Shown: positions 1-11,855, numbered from the stretch's first letter. The stretch is DNA of 56,662 nucleotides from Ilumatobacteraceae bacterium (GCA_025463305.1 JAOBWK010000013.1:1-56662), one strand, 5' to 3'. Notes: generated from the letters alone by a model not told the origin. Program-made: numbers and translations.

Positions 1-572
1 CGCCCCACGACGACGAGTGCGATCGCGGTGACGACGATGCTGAAGTAGATCATCACCGTGCGCGAGCGGCCGGGCAGGAACAGGTCGAGGCCTGCCATGA
101 GGATGTTGCCGCCGTCCAGGGGCAGGATCGGGGCGAGGTTGATCAGGCCCAGCACCGGACCGGCGAACCACACCGCGAGGGACGACGCGGTGCCGTGGAT
201 GACGTGCGAGTCGAACGGGTTGACCCGCATCACCGCCAGCACAGCGATGCCGAGCAGGATCTGGGTGGCCGGTCCGGCGAGAGAGATGCCCGCACGCTCC
301 CAGCGCTTCAACGGCCGCGTCGGCTCGAACGACGCGTAGCCGGCCAGGAAGTCGAGTGCGATGCTGGCCTCGGCTCCTGTGGCACGAGCAGCGAAGGCGT
401 GGCCGAGCTCGTGGCACAGCGTGAACACGCCGACCGAGCCGGCGAGCCAGATGCCGAACTCGCCCTGACCCTGACCGGAGTAGAGGACCACGAACAGACC
501 GAGCAGCACGACGAAGCCCGGGCGGACATCGACGGGGAAACCGAAGATGCGCAGACCGGGTGTGGTGCTCAT
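1..572 (-). CDS. Site-2 protease family zinc metalloprotease (M50), 3' end outside window
   Basis: This is an intramembrane zinc protease of the M50 family. Family members cut membrane-bound substrates such as anti-sigma factors. The translation starts MSTTPGLRIFGFPVD and has a hydrophobic segment, then the zinc motif HELGHAFAAR near residue 55, then further membrane segments. NLAPILPLDGG, the second conserved M50 motif that supplies the metal-binding Asp, lies near residue 150. The reading frame is open to the window edge, so the C-terminus is missing (about 190 residues seen). The ATG at 572 follows a TAGGAT box by six bases with no Shine-Dalgarno, consistent with a leaderless mRNA. It is divergent from ppdK. 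The substrate cannot be told from sequence. Confidence 0.9.
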   Translation of the reverse strand, partial: MSTTPGLRIFGFPVDVRPGFVVLLGLFVVLYSGQGQGEFGIWLAGSVGVFTLCHELGHAFAARATGAEASIALDFLAGYASFEPTRPLKRWERAGISLAGPATQILLGIAVLAVMRVNPFDSHVIHGTASSLAVWFAGPVLGLINLAPILPLDGGNILMAGLDLFLPGRSRTVMIYFSIVVTAIALVVVG

Positions 573-578
573 GTCGTG

Positions 579-584
579 ATCCTA
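579..584 (-). promoter_or_regulatory. -10 box (TAGGAT) of the M50 protease gene
   Basis: TAGGAT on the minus strand ends exactly six bases before the ATG at 572. There is no ribosome binding site between them, so transcription probably starts at or next to the A of the start codon. The same TANNNT-N6-start pattern recurs at several genes in this window. Confidence 0.5.
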
Positions 585-641
585 TGACGTACCTGCGGGT
601 AACAGCCCGCAGCCGAGGGTTGTCACCTCCACTCGATCCCC

Positions 642-3305
<2,664 letters not shown>

Positions 3306-3312
3306 CTCTCGT

Positions 3313-4335
3313 TTGACGAACGTCGCCGCCATCGGAGCCCTTCTCGCCAAGGAGAAGGAGTCGGGCTTCGCTGACATCTCGGTGCCCGCCTGGGCGTGGT
3401 TCGCCACGCTCGGGCTCATCGTCGTGCTCTTGATGCTGGACATCCTCGTCCTGCACCGCACGCCGAAGGTGCTGAAGTCCAAGCGCGCCGCGCTGGAGAC
3501 CCTGATGTGGGTCGCCGTCGGGGTGTCGTTCGGGGTCGCGGTGGTGATCGGCTTCGGCGGCAAGGCCGGCGGTGAGTACTTCAGCGGCTACCTGATCGAG
3601 TACAGCCTCTCGATCGACAACGTGTTCGTGTGGGCGCTGATCTTCACGTTCTTCGCGGTGCCGGCGCTGTACCAGCACCGGGTGCTGTTCTGGGGCATCT
3701 TCGGCGCACTGGTGCTGCGCGCGATCTTCATCTTCGCCGGTGTCGCGCTGATCTCGAAGTTCGACTGGATCCTGTACATCTTCGGCGCGTTCTTGATCTA
3801 CACCGCGATCAAGCTGCTGCGCGGCCAGGACGAGGAGATGAACCCGGAGGAGAACTTCGCGTTCCGGCTCGTCAAGAAGGTCGTGCCGTCGACGCCCGAG
3901 ATGGACGGCCAGAAGCTGTTCACCAAGGTCAACGCGAAGCGCCTCGCCACGCCGCTGTTCGCAGTGCTGGTGCTCGTCGAGACCACCGACGTGCTGTTCG
4001 CCGTCGACTCCGTGCCGGCCGTGCTGGCCGTCAGCCGCGAGCAGTTCATCGTCTTCACCTCGAACGCGTTCGCGATCCTCGGCCTGCGTGCGCTGTACTT
4101 CCTGCTCGCCCAGCTGCACGCCAAGTTCACCTACCTGCAGCAGGGCCTGGCCGTCATCCTCGCGTTCGTGGGGATCAAGATGATCATCCACCGCTGGTTC
4201 GAGATCTCCGGTCCACTGTCGCTGATCGTGATCGGCGTCGTGCTCGCTGCGGCGGTCGTCGCGTCGCTGAAGTTCGGCCCGCCGGGGGACAGCGACGACG
4301 ACATCGACCTGGTCGAACTGCCCCCGACGGCCTGA
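3313..4335 (+). CDS. TerC family integral membrane protein
   Basis: This polytopic TerC/Alx-type membrane protein belongs to a family linked to tellurite resistance and, more recently, to manganese or calcium export and metal loading of secreted proteins. At 340 residues it has about seven to nine hydrophobic segments. It also has the family hallmarks EYSLSIDNVFVWALIF near residue 100 and VETTDVLFAVDSVPAVLAV near residue 225, each with the conserved acidic residue in the membrane. The start is taken as TTG at 3313, seven bases after the ppdK stop, giving MTNVAAIGAL. No good ribosome binding site is visible, so the start is uncertain by a few codons. The C-terminal tail is short and acidic. 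The transported ion cannot be told from sequence. Confidence 0.92.
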   Translation: MTNVAAIGALLAKEKESGFADISVPAWAWFATLGLIVVLLMLDILVLHRTPKVLKSKRAALETLMWVAVGVSFGVAVVIGFGGKAGGEYFSGYLIEYSLSIDNVFVWALIFTFFAVPALYQHRVLFWGIFGALVLRAIFIFAGVALISKFDWILYIFGAFLIYTAIKLLRGQDEEMNPEENFAFRLVKKVVPSTPEMDGQKLFTKVNAKRLATPLFAVLVLVETTDVLFAVDSVPAVLAVSREQFIVFTSNAFAILGLRALYFLLAQLHAKFTYLQQGLAVILAFVGIKMIIHRWFEISGPLSLIVIGVVLAAAVVASLKFGPPGDSDDDIDLVELPPTA

Positions 4336-4391
4336 CTGCACCTGCGCTCGAACGGCCCCGCGCACCCAGATCGGCTCGCGCAGGCCTCCGG

Positions 4392-4397
4392 TAGTCT
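4392..4397 (+). promoter_or_regulatory. -10 box (TAGTCT) of dnaG
   Basis: TAGTCT ends six bases before the GTG start of dnaG and no Shine-Dalgarno lies between. This suggests a leaderless dnaG-rpoD transcript starting at the GTG. Confidence 0.5.
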
Positions 4398-4403
4398 CGG
4401 CGC

Positions 4404-6149
4404 GTGGCCATCGTGGACGAAGACATCGAGCGGATCCGCTCCACGGTCTCCATCGTCGACATCGTCCAGGGCTACGTGGCGCTGCGCAAGCAGGGCAAGA
4501 ACTGGGTGGGCCTGTGCCCCTTCCACGCCGAGAAGAGCGGCTCGTTCAACGTGGCCGAGCAGATGGGTCGCTACAAGTGCTTCGGCTGCTCCGCGGGCGG
4601 TGACGTCTTCAAGTTCATCCAGGAGATCGAGCACACCGACTTCGTCGGCGCGGTCGAGCTGCTCGCCAACAAGGCCGGCATCCAGCTCACCTACACGAGC
4701 GGTGGTGAGAACAAGGAGCGCGTCCGTCGCAAGCAGCTGGTCGAGGCGATGGACAAGGCCGTCGAGTGGTACCACGCCCGCCTGCTGACCTCGCCCGATG
4801 CCCGTCCCGCTCGCGAGTACCTCCGCCGACGCGGACTGGCCGGCGACGTGGCCCGCCAGTTCAAGCTCGGCTGGGCGCCCGACGACTGGGACGTGATGAG
4901 CCGGGAGCTCGGCGTGGCAGGCGATCTGCTGCGCGACACCGGTCTGGCGTTCACGAACAAGCGCAACCGTCTCCAGGACTCCTTCCGTGGGCGGGTGCTG
5001 TTCCCGATCTTCACCGACTCCGGCGAGCCCGTCGCGTTCGGTGGGCGAGTGCTGCCCGGTTCCACCGATCCAGCGAAGTACAAGAACTCGCCCGAGACGG
5101 TGGTCTACGCGAAGAGCCGCACGCTGTACGGGCTGAACTGGGCCAAGGCCGACATCGTCGCCCAGGACCAGGTCATCGTGTGTGAGGGCTACACCGACGT
5201 GATCGGGTTCCACAGCGCCGGCGTGAAGCGCGCCGTCGCCACGTGTGGCACCGCGTTGACCGAGCAGCACGTGCAGATCCTCAAGCGGTTCGCCAGCAAG
5301 GTCGTGCTCGCGTTCGACGCCGACAGCGCCGGCCAGGGCGCGGCCGAGCGGGTGTACGAGTGGGAGGAGAAGTTCAAGGTCACGTTCTTCGTCGCCCAGT
5401 TCCCGCAGGGCAAGGATCCCGGCGAGCTCAGCGTCAGCGATCCCGCGTCGCTCGGCAAGGCGGTCCACGATGCGCTGCCGTACCTGCGCTTCCGGCTCAA
5501 CCGGGTGATGCTCGGCAAGCCGATGCGCTCGCCGGAAGAGCGTGCCAAGGTCGGCGAGCAGGCGATGGCCGTGCTCAACGAGCATCCCAACCTGATGACC
5601 CGCCAGCTGTACGCGGGCGAGGTCGCCGCGCACACCGGGTTGCCGCTGAGCGACCTCCTGCGCATCGCCGAGCGCCGTCACCGGAACCCGACCGTGCGCG
5701 TGTCGCAGGAGCGCCAGCGTGGTGTCGCCGACAACGCCGAGTTCGTCGCGCTCGCACTGCTGATGCAGCGTTGGGACGACATCGCCCCATGGCTGATGGA
5801 GGAGCTGTTCAACGAGGAGCTCAACCGTCGCGCGTTCCTCGCGCTGGCCGGGTCGGGCGGCAACGCCGGGGCCGCGATCGAGGCCGCCGACCCCGAGGCA
5901 CGCGAGGTCCTCGAGCGTGCGGCAGTCACCGACGTCGACGCCGATCCGGAGATCGAGGCGATGAACCTGATCGCCGCGACGGTGCGTCGCGAGCTCGGTC
6001 TGCGCAAGCGGATCACCGACAATTCCGCCATCCGAGAAGACTCCGAAGCTCGTGTGCACCTCGAGCAGTTGTTGATCCCTCAGGCACCTCAAGCCGCCGC
6101 GGAGTGGTTGCTAGGGTGGCTGCAGCGACGCAACGAGGAGCGCGGTTGA
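4404..6149 (+). CDS. dnaG: DNA primase
   Basis: This primase makes the RNA primers for leading- and lagging-strand synthesis at the replication fork. The 581-residue protein has three recognisable parts. The N-terminal CHC2 zinc finger is [11 protein letters not shown]...[11 protein letters not shown] at residues 36-72. The catalytic core has the Toprim signatures [11 protein letters not shown] (about residue 258) and [16 protein letters not shown] (about 305), supplying the metal-binding Glu and Asp residues. The C-terminal part is helical and would bind the replicative helicase. The GTG start at 4404 is preceded by a TAGTCT box. The stop codon overlaps the TTG start of the sigma factor, the ancient dnaG-rpoD macromolecular-synthesis arrangement without rpsU. 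Confidence 0.97.
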   Translation: MAIVDEDIERIRSTVSIVDIVQGYVALRKQGKNWVGLCPFHAEKSGSFNVAEQMGRYKCFGCSAGGDVFKFIQEIEHTDFVGAVELLANKAGIQLTYTSGGENKERVRRKQLVEAMDKAVEWYHARLLTSPDARPAREYLRRRGLAGDVARQFKLGWAPDDWDVMSRELGVAGDLLRDTGLAFTNKRNRLQDSFRGRVLFPIFTDSGEPVAFGGRVLPGSTDPAKYKNSPETVVYAKSRTLYGLNWAKADIVAQDQVIVCEGYTDVIGFHSAGVKRAVATCGTALTEQHVQILKRFASKVVLAFDADSAGQGAAERVYEWEEKFKVTFFVAQFPQGKDPGELSVSDPASLGKAVHDALPYLRFRLNRVMLGKPMRSPEERAKVGEQAMAVLNEHPNLMTRQLYAGEVAAHTGLPLSDLLRIAERRHRNPTVRVSQERQRGVADNAEFVALALLMQRWDDIAPWLMEELFNEELNRRAFLALAGSGGNAGAAIEAADPEAREVLERAAVTDVDADPEIEAMNLIAATVRRELGLRKRITDNSAIREDSEARVHLEQLLIPQAPQAAAEWLLGWLQRRNEERG

Positions 6150-7441
6150 CCGACAGCGACACCAACATCGACGAGAACGCAGCAGCCGTGCCGCCCCCCT
6201 TCCCGGGTGTCGATGCACAGAAGTGGCATGCCCTCGTCGTCACCGGTTCGCAGCTGGGTTCGGTGCGAGCCGACGACGCCGTCGCGGCTCTGCTCGACAT
6301 CGAGCTGACGGGCGACGTGCTCGCTCAGGTCACCGACGAGCTGGCGCGTCGTGGCATCGCGATCGACGACGCGGTCGACGAGGTCAGCGAGGAGTCCGAC
6401 ACGCCGCCGAGCGGTGTCCCGGTCCCGGCGCCCGTCGAGGCGAACGAGGACGACGCGGCCGGTGTGCTCGTCAAGCGTCGTCGCCGTCGGGCCGAGCGGA
6501 TGTCGGAGAAGTACGAGACCGGGCCCACCGGCGACACCGTGCGGATGTACCTCAAGGAGATCGGCCGGGTCGGCCTGCTCAGTGGTGACGAAGAGCGGCT
6601 GATGGCCCAGCAGATCGAGGCCGGCTACGCGGCGGCGGCCGCCCTCGACGAGGGCGGCGACGCGCTCGACGGCACCGAACAGCGCCGTCTCCTGCGTGTC
6701 GTCACCACCGGTCAGCGCGCCAAGAGCAACCTCATCCAGGCCAACCTGCGCCTCGTCGTCAGCATCGCCAAGCGGTACAGCGGCCGCGGCATGCAGCTCC
6801 TCGACCTGATCCAGGAGGGCAACCTCGGCCTGATGCGTGCCGTCGACAAGTTCGACTACACCAAGGGCTTCAAGTTCAGCACGTACGCAACGTGGTGGAT
6901 CCGTCAGGCGATCACTCGCTCGATCGCGGATCAGGCGCGCACGATCCGCATTCCAGTGCACATGGTCGAGAGCATGAACCGCGTGCTGCGGATGCAGCGG
7001 CAGATGCACCAGGAGCTGGAGCGCGAGCCCACGCTCGACGAGCTCGCCGAGCGCTGCGAGATCCCGGTCGAGCGGGTGCGCGACATCCTGCGCATCTCCC
7101 AGGACCCACTGTCGCTCGACTCGCCGGTGGGCGAGGAGGACGACTCCAACCTCGGCGACTTCATCCAGGACGGCTCGGTCGACGCGCCCGACGATGCGGC
7201 GGCGAAGAAGATGCTGATCGCTGCGGTCGACGAGGCGCTGGGTGAGCTCAGCGAGCGTGAGCAGGAGATCGTCCGGATGCGGTTCGGCCTCGAAGACGGC
7301 CAGGCGCGCACGCTCGAAGAGGTCGGCAAGTACTTCGGCGTGACCCGCGAACGGGTCCGCCAGATCGAGGCCAAGACCCTGGCCAAGCTCCGTCATCCTC
7401 AGCGCAGCCAGAAGCTCAAGGAGTTCCTCGACGCCGAGTGA
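6146..7441 (+). CDS. rpoD: Primary RNA polymerase sigma factor (SigA/RpoD)
   Basis: This is the housekeeping sigma-70 factor that directs RNA polymerase to -35/-10 promoters. The TTG at 6146 overlaps the dnaG stop by two bases and gives a 431-residue protein beginning [14 protein letters not shown] region-1.1-like acidic N-terminus and a basic patch ([10 protein letters not shown]) come first. Region 1.2 is [16 protein letters not shown]. Region 2 contains [37 protein letters not shown] and [15 protein letters not shown], which read the -10 element. Region 4 ends [19 protein letters not shown], the -35-reading helix. Full regions 1.2-4.2 and the dnaG linkage mark it as group 1. A longer open frame upstream in the same phase lies inside dnaG and is not used. 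Confidence 0.96.
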   Translation: MTDSDTNIDENAAAVPPPFPGVDAQKWHALVVTGSQLGSVRADDAVAALLDIELTGDVLAQVTDELARRGIAIDDAVDEVSEESDTPPSGVPVPAPVEANEDDAAGVLVKRRRRRAERMSEKYETGPTGDTVRMYLKEIGRVGLLSGDEERLMAQQIEAGYAAAAALDEGGDALDGTEQRRLLRVVTTGQRAKSNLIQANLRLVVSIAKRYSGRGMQLLDLIQEGNLGLMRAVDKFDYTKGFKFSTYATWWIRQAITRSIADQARTIRIPVHMVESMNRVLRMQRQMHQELEREPTLDELAERCEIPVERVRDILRISQDPLSLDSPVGEEDDSNLGDFIQDGSVDAPDDAAAKKMLIAAVDEALGELSEREQEIVRMRFGLEDGQARTLEEVGKYFGVTRERVRQIEAKTLAKLRHPQRSQKLKEFLDAE

Positions 7442-7504
7442 ACGGGGCGTCTCAGCGGGTCACTCCGGTGGGTGAATGGTCGTGGAAGTCGCAGGGCGCG
7501 CTGC

Positions 7505-7510
7505 TACTCT
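7505..7510 (+). promoter_or_regulatory. -10 box (TACTCT) of tRNA-Asn
   Basis: TACTCT ends eleven bases before the first base of the mature tRNA-Asn, a suitable place for a stable-RNA promoter. No clear -35 hexamer is evident. Confidence 0.35.
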
Positions 7511-7521
7511 CTGGGTGCCTT

Positions 7522-7597
7522 TCCGAGATAGCTCAGTTGGCAGAGCAGCTGACTGTTAATCAGCGGGTCGCAGGTTCGAGCCCTGCTCTCGGAGCCA
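7522..7597 (+). tRNA. tRNA-Asn (anticodon GTT)
   Basis: A complete cloverleaf is visible. The acceptor TCCGAGA pairs with TCTCGGA and the discriminator is G. The D arm contains AGCTCAGTTGGCAGAGC. The anticodon stem GCTGA/TCAGC encloses the loop CTGTTAA, so the anticodon is GTT. The T arm is GCAGGTTCGAGCCCTGC. The CCA end is encoded at 7595-7597. A strong hairpin follows four bases downstream. Confidence 0.97.
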
Positions 7598-7600
7598 TGC

Positions 7601-7630
7601 GGGGTCCGTTCAGCGGACCCCGTTTGCGTT
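7601..7630 (+). terminator. Terminator after tRNA-Asn
   Basis: GGGGTCCG (7601-7608) and CGGACCCC (7614-7621) form a perfect 8-bp stem around TTCAG. It is followed by the T-rich GTTTGCGTTT, a typical intrinsic terminator just after the tRNA. Confidence 0.8.
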
Positions 7631-7660
7631 TCCGGGCCGAGCATGCCGGACCGGAGAACT

Positions 7661-7733
7661 GGGGTGGTAGCTCAGTGGTTAGAGCAGGGGACTCATAATC
7701 CCTGGGTCGCGGGTTCGATACCCGCCCGCCCCA
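7661..7733 (+). tRNA. tRNA with CAT anticodon (elongator Met or Ile2)
   Basis: The acceptor GGGGTGG pairs with CCGCCCC and the discriminator is A. The anticodon stem GGGGA/TCCCT encloses CTCATAA, so the anticodon is CAT. The T arm is GCGGGTTCGATACCCGC. CCA is not encoded. It is not an initiator, because the first pair is G-C and the anticodon stem lacks the three G-C pairs in initiator layout. The variable loop GGGTCGC and the D arm resemble tRNA-Ile2, whose C34 is converted to lysidine, so Met versus Ile cannot be decided here. Confidence 0.93.
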
Positions 7734-7774
7734 CTGAGCAGCTGAACGCCGGACGCGGGCAACATGCTCCGGAC

Positions 7775-7780
7775 TACCGT
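7775..7780 (+). promoter_or_regulatory. -10 box (TACCGT) of the cyclase/ATPase gene
   Basis: TACCGT ends six bases before the GTG at 7787 with no ribosome binding site between, matching the leaderless pattern seen elsewhere in the window. It supports the GTG start over in-frame starts that would run through the tRNA. Confidence 0.5.
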
Positions 7781-7786
7781 GGCGCG

Positions 7787-10552
7787 GTGGCCGAACTCCT
7801 CGAACGCGGCGTCCACGCGCCGGTGCCGCAGGACTACGCGTTCGTCTTCACGGACATCGAGGGGTCCACGGCGGTGCTCACCGAGCTCGGGGCCGGGTAC
7901 CCCGCGGTGCTGCATCGGCATCGCGACCTACTGCGGCACGCGTTCGAGACGCATGGCGGGAGCGTCGTCGATGCGGAGGGCGACGCGTGCTTCGCGATGT
8001 TCGCCGACGCCGGCGCGGCGATCAGCGGTTGCATCGATGCGCAACGGGCGATCGACGGTGCCGAGTGGCCGATGGGATCCGCGCCTCGGGTCCGGATGGG
8101 CGTGCACGTCGGGCAGGCGTGGCTCGTCGGCGGCAAGCCGTACGGGACCGGTGTCCACGAGGGCGCTCGGGTCGGCACGACCGCTCACGGCGGGCAGATC
8201 ATCGTGTCCGCGCCCGCGGCGTCGGCAGCCCCGGAGGTGTCCTACGTCGATCTCGGAATGGTTCGCCTGCGTGACGTCGTCGAGCCGATGCAGCTCTTCC
8301 AGGTGGACGCGCCCGGGTTGGCGACGGACTTCCCCCCACCGCGCGCCGAGCGAATCCGGCAGGGCAACCTGCCGCAGTTCCTGACGTCGTTCGTCGGGCG
8401 TGCGGAGGCGGTCGGCACGCTCGCCGAGCTGGCCGTGGCCGAGCGTCTGATCACCGTCGTCGGCCCCGGTGGCATCGGCAAGACCCGTCTCGCGGTGGAG
8501 GCGGCGAGCGCGGCGGCGGGCGGCTTCCCCGGAGGCGCCTGGTTCGTGGACCTCGCCGCGATCAGCGAGTCGTCGTCGATCGACGCGACGTTCGTCGCGA
8601 GCCTCGCGATCGCGGGCGGCGACGCGGAGCGTTCCGACCTGGACGCGGTGATCGAACTGGTCGACCACGCACCCACGCTCGTCGTCATCGACAACTGCGA
8701 GCACGTGCTCGGGCAGCTGAGCTCGATCGTCGCCGAGATGCTGCGGCGCACGACCAGGCTGCGCGTGATCGCCACGAGTCGCGAACCGCTCGGCATCGTG
8801 GGGGAGCGGCAGATCCCGATCGACGTGCTCGACGAAGCGACGGCCGCGGAGCTGTTCACGGCCAGGGCTCGACAGGTCGATCCTGCGTTCGTCGCCGACC
8901 GGGAGTCGATCGGACTCGTCTGCTGCCAACTGGACCACCTGCCGCTCGCGATCGAGCTCGCCGCGGCACGGGTGCGGACCTTCGGCCTCACTGAGCTGAG
9001 CGCGCGGCTGGCGACGTCGACCTCGCTCCTGCGCGGTCCCGCATCCGCCCCGGAGCGGCAGCGAAGTCTGACGGCCACCATCGACTGGAGCGTGCAGCTG
9101 CTCACGCCCGAGGAGCGCACGCTGCTGGCAGCACTGTCGGTGTTCCCGGCGTCGTTCACCCTGCCGGGCGTCATCGATGTCTTGTCCGGTACGGGCGCTG
9201 ACTCCGTCGACGAACAGCTCGACTCCCTCGTGTCCAAGTCGCTCGTGTCGAGCGCGGCCGACGGCGCGGCGCGTCGGTTTCGCCTGCTCGACCTGGTTCG
9301 CTCGTACGCCGCGCAGCTCCTCACGGAATCAGCCCGTGGAGCCCTGCGCGACCGGCACGCCGACTTCGTCATGGCGGCGTGCCGGCGGCTGCGTCCGGAG
9401 CTCGAGGGCGCGGAACCGTCCCCGGCGATCGCCCGGCTGCGGTCCCTGGAGCCGGACCTGCGCTCGGCCTTCGAGCACCTGACCGACCTGCGCGACGATC
9501 GCCGGCTCCTGCGGCTCGTGGCGAGCTCCGGGCCGATGGGCCTGCGCAACTGCGGCGTGCTCACCGAGACCCAGGACTGGATCGATGCGGCACTCGCCAC
9601 GCGGCCAGACCTCGATCCGCAGTCTCGGCTCGACGTCCTGACGATGGCCGCGATCCTCTACTTCGTCGACGATGACGAGCTCCGCCGGATCAAGGCCGAG
9701 GGTGTCGCGCTCGCGCGTGCGCTCGGTGACGAAGTGAGCGAAGCGCTCATCCTCTCGAGCATCTGGGTCCTCGACGAATCGACCAACGACGTCTCGTCGC
9801 TCATGGCCGACGTCGAGTGGGCACACTCCGTCGTGCCGTCGTCCGCGCGCCCGGGTCCGGCCGGGATCGTCGCGTGGTGGTACGTCAACTTGTTGCGTCG
9901 CGACGGACAGGGGCAGCGGTCGGTCGAGGTCGTCGAGGCCTTGGACCGGGCGAGCCCCGAGGGCCTCGGTCTTCACGATCCGTTGGTCCGCTACCAGATC
10001 GGCAAGTACTACCTCGCCATCGATGACCTCGATCGCGCCCAGCGCTGGTTCGACGCGAGCACGGACTCCGCCCGTCGGCGCAGCTCGGGCCCCGGCATCG
10101 GGACCGCCGAGTTCGGCCAGGGACTGCTCGCGAGAGCCCGACGCGACCCGGTCGGTGCTGCCGAACACTTCCGTCGCGCCGTCGATCGTCAGGCCATCGA
10201 AGGCGGCTTGGACCGGACGATGACCCTCGCGATGCTCGCCGAGGCCGAGTTGCGGTCCGGCAACATCGAGTCCGCCGAAGCGCTCCTGCCCGAGGTCCGA
10301 CGGCGCAGCCTGGAGCGCGAAGACGAGGTGCTCCCGCGTCTGTTCCTCGAGGCCCAGATCCACCTGGCGCGCGGCCGCATCGACGACGCCCGCACGGCCT
10401 TGGCGGAGACGATCCGCGTCGGCCGGATCTGGATCTGGCACTGGGGTGTACGTGAGGCGCTGATGCTGCTCGCTGAGCTGGCCGAGCAGGACGACGACGT
10501 GGAGGCACTCGCCGACTACCGCGGCCAGATCGACGACCTCTTCGGGCTCTGA
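7787..10552 (+). CDS. Class III adenylate/guanylate cyclase domain fused to NB-ARC-like ATPase and TPR-like C-terminus
   Basis: This is a large signalling ATPase of 921 residues. Residues about 15-165 form a class III nucleotide cyclase domain: FVFTDIEGSTAVL gives the first metal Asp, VVDAEGDACFAMF the second metal Asp, and GVHVGQAWL and GARVGTTAHGGQI follow. The position that is usually a purine-selecting Lys reads Asp, so real cyclase activity is uncertain. From about residue 195 an AAA/NB-ARC-like NTPase follows, with Walker A VVGPGGIGKTRLA and Walker B-like LVVIDNCEHVL. The rest is helical and resembles TPR repeats. The architecture is common in actinobacteria, often with a C-terminal LuxR HTH, which is absent here. 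A longer same-frame start would include the upstream tRNA, so GTG 7787 was chosen. Confidence 0.88.
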   Translation: MAELLERGVHAPVPQDYAFVFTDIEGSTAVLTELGAGYPAVLHRHRDLLRHAFETHGGSVVDAEGDACFAMFADAGAAISGCIDAQRAIDGAEWPMGSAPRVRMGVHVGQAWLVGGKPYGTGVHEGARVGTTAHGGQIIVSAPAASAAPEVSYVDLGMVRLRDVVEPMQLFQVDAPGLATDFPPPRAERIRQGNLPQFLTSFVGRAEAVGTLAELAVAERLITVVGPGGIGKTRLAVEAASAAAGGFPGGAWFVDLAAISESSSIDATFVASLAIAGGDAERSDLDAVIELVDHAPTLVVIDNCEHVLGQLSSIVAEMLRRTTRLRVIATSREPLGIVGERQIPIDVLDEATAAELFTARARQVDPAFVADRESIGLVCCQLDHLPLAIELAAARVRTFGLTELSARLATSTSLLRGPASAPERQRSLTATIDWSVQLLTPEERTLLAALSVFPASFTLPGVIDVLSGTGADSVDEQLDSLVSKSLVSSAADGAARRFRLLDLVRSYAAQLLTESARGALRDRHADFVMAACRRLRPELEGAEPSPAIARLRSLEPDLRSAFEHLTDLRDDRRLLRLVASSGPMGLRNCGVLTETQDWIDAALATRPDLDPQSRLDVLTMAAILYFVDDDELRRIKAEGVALARALGDEVSEALILSSIWVLDESTNDVSSLMADVEWAHSVVPSSARPGPAGIVAWWYVNLLRRDGQGQRSVEVVEALDRASPEGLGLHDPLVRYQIGKYYLAIDDLDRAQRWFDASTDSARRRSSGPGIGTAEFGQGLLARARRDPVGAAEHFRRAVDRQAIEGGLDRTMTLAMLAEAELRSGNIESAEALLPEVRRRSLEREDEVLPRLFLEAQIHLARGRIDDARTALAETIRVGRIWIWHWGVREALMLLAELAEQDDDVEALADYRGQIDDLFGL

Positions 10553-10627
10553 CGTGTCGGCGCCGGCACGCGCCGAACGTTCCGGCCGCAACGGAGCCGG
10601 CGATGGTCTCGGCGCACACTCGACCGG

Positions 10628-10768
10628 ATGACCGCCAACGACGAGCCACCGGTCGACGACGCCGACGAGGTCGACGACGACGACGTCGTGGCGCCGACGA
10701 CCGAGTCCACGCGCGCCGAGCCCGCGCCACGAGACGTCCGAACGGCGATGCTGCGTAAGCTCCTCTGA
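10628..10768 (+). CDS. Possible 46-residue acidic small protein coupled to the Crp gene
   Basis: The ORF starts ATG at 10628 and encodes MTANDEPPVDDADEV, then an Asp-run, then a basic end RTAMLRKLL. Its TGA overlaps the ATG of the Crp-like gene (TGATG), which suggests translational coupling. There is no recognised domain. Its codon third positions are as G/C-rich as those of its neighbours, but so is non-coding DNA here. It may be only a leader. Confidence 0.35.
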   Translation: MTANDEPPVDDADEVDDDDVVAPTTESTRAEPAPRDVRTAMLRKLL

Positions 10769-11433
10769 TGGACGACGCCTCGCTGCTCGATCGTCTGAGC
10801 GAGGCCGACCGGCGGGCGGTGATCCAGACAGCGGTCCGACGCCGATACCGCAAGGGTGACACCGTGTTCCACGCCGGCGATCAGGGCGACTCGATGCACC
10901 TCATCGCCAAGGGCCGGGTCGCGATCCAGGTCGTCACCCTCACCGGCGACACCGCGACGCTGAACGTGCTGCGTGTCGGCGAGACCTTCGGCGAGCTCGC
11001 CCTCCTGTCCGGCGCTCTCCGCTCGGCGAGCGTCGTGGCGCTCGAGCCGCTCGAGACGCTCGCGTTGTCGAGCCGCGACGTCAACGACCTGCGCGAGGCC
11101 AATCCGGCCGTGCAGCGGTTCCTGATCGAGGTGCTGGCCGATCAGGTGGCGCGGTTGACCCGGCTCGTGATGGAAGCCCACTTCGTCTCCGCCGAGCAAC
11201 GGGTGGTGCGCCGCCTCGCCGACGCCACGCGGCTGTTCGCCGATGCACCCGACGAGCGCTCGCGGACGGTGCCGCTGACGCAGGAGCAGCTCGCCGGCAT
11301 GGCAGGAACCACACGGCCGACAGCAAACCGGGTGCTGCAGGACCTCGTCGGGCTCGGCATCGTCGCCATCGGTCGCGGCCGTGTCGAGATCCTCGACCAG
11401 CACGCGCTCGACCTGCGCGCCGCAGCGGGCTGA
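10768..11433 (+). CDS. Crp/Fnr family transcriptional regulator
   Basis: This 221-residue regulator has an N-terminal cyclic-nucleotide-binding beta-roll (residues about 20-120) with the phosphate-binding-cassette-like segment VGETFGELALLSGALRSASV. A dimer helix follows, then a Crp-type winged helix with LTQEQLAGMAGTTRPTANRVLQDL as the recognition region (residues about 165-190). The E and R of the cassette are present in GELALL...RSAS, so binding of cAMP or a similar ligand is plausible. There is no Cys cluster, so it is not an Fnr-type iron-sulfur sensor. It sits downstream of a class III cyclase gene, which could be a functional link, but 215 bases separate them. Target genes are unknown. 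Confidence 0.92.
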   Translation: MDDASLLDRLSEADRRAVIQTAVRRRYRKGDTVFHAGDQGDSMHLIAKGRVAIQVVTLTGDTATLNVLRVGETFGELALLSGALRSASVVALEPLETLALSSRDVNDLREANPAVQRFLIEVLADQVARLTRLVMEAHFVSAEQRVVRRLADATRLFADAPDERSRTVPLTQEQLAGMAGTTRPTANRVLQDLVGLGIVAIGRGRVEILDQHALDLRAAAG

Positions 11434-11575
11434 CGTCCGACCCTCGAGGTGTGTTGGCATGTGTGCGCGTCAGCACGCAACGAGCGTCGTCTCCGCAACG
11501 GTGAGCGACGGCGTCGCGGCGCACTGTCCTCCTTGTCGAACAGGCCCGATGGCCACAACCAAGGAGACAACACTC

Positions 11576-11848
11576 ATGCCCCGATACATGGTCGAGCGGA
11601 CGTTCCCCGACGGCTTGCAGATCCCGATGACCGACGACGGCGCGGGCGTGTGCCTCGGCGTCGTCGACACGAACCTGGACCTCGGCGTGACCTGGGTCCA
11701 CTCGTACGTCAGCGACGACAAGGCGAAGACGTTCTGCATCTACGACGGTCCCGACCCCGACGCCATCCGGGTCGCCGCCGAGCGCAACGGCTTGCCCGTC
11801 GACACGATCACCCGCGTCAACGTGCTCGATCCGTACTTCTACCACTGA
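11576..11848 (+). CDS. DUF4242 (SCO4226-like nickel-binding) small protein
   Basis: This is a 90-residue protein starting MPRYMVERTFPDGLQI. The order of sequence signatures, an N-terminal YMVERTFP, a central VTWVHSYVSDDKAKTFCIYDG and a C-terminal AAERNGLPVDTITRVNVLDPYFY, matches DUF4242 proteins. These are ferredoxin-like folds, and one Streptomyces member binds nickel. The start is set by AAGGAGAC at 11561-11568, eight bases before the ATG. An in-frame upstream extension is rejected because of that ribosome binding site. The stop lies seven bases from the end of the convergent oxidoreductase gene. The cellular role is unknown. Confidence 0.85.
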   Translation: MPRYMVERTFPDGLQIPMTDDGAGVCLGVVDTNLDLGVTWVHSYVSDDKAKTFCIYDGPDPDAIRVAAERNGLPVDTITRVNVLDPYFYH

Positions 11849-11855
11849 CCCTGAG

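Noticed and set aside
4131..6092. 653-residue minus-strand frame opposite dnaG
   Set aside because: It is a shadow of dnaG, with no ribosome binding site and a composition typical of antisense GC-rich frames.
7643..7786. Upstream extension of the cyclase gene through the CAT-anticodon tRNA
   Set aside because: The peptide VVAQWLEQGTHNPWVAGS is a translated tRNA; GTG 7787 with a TACCGT box is a better start.
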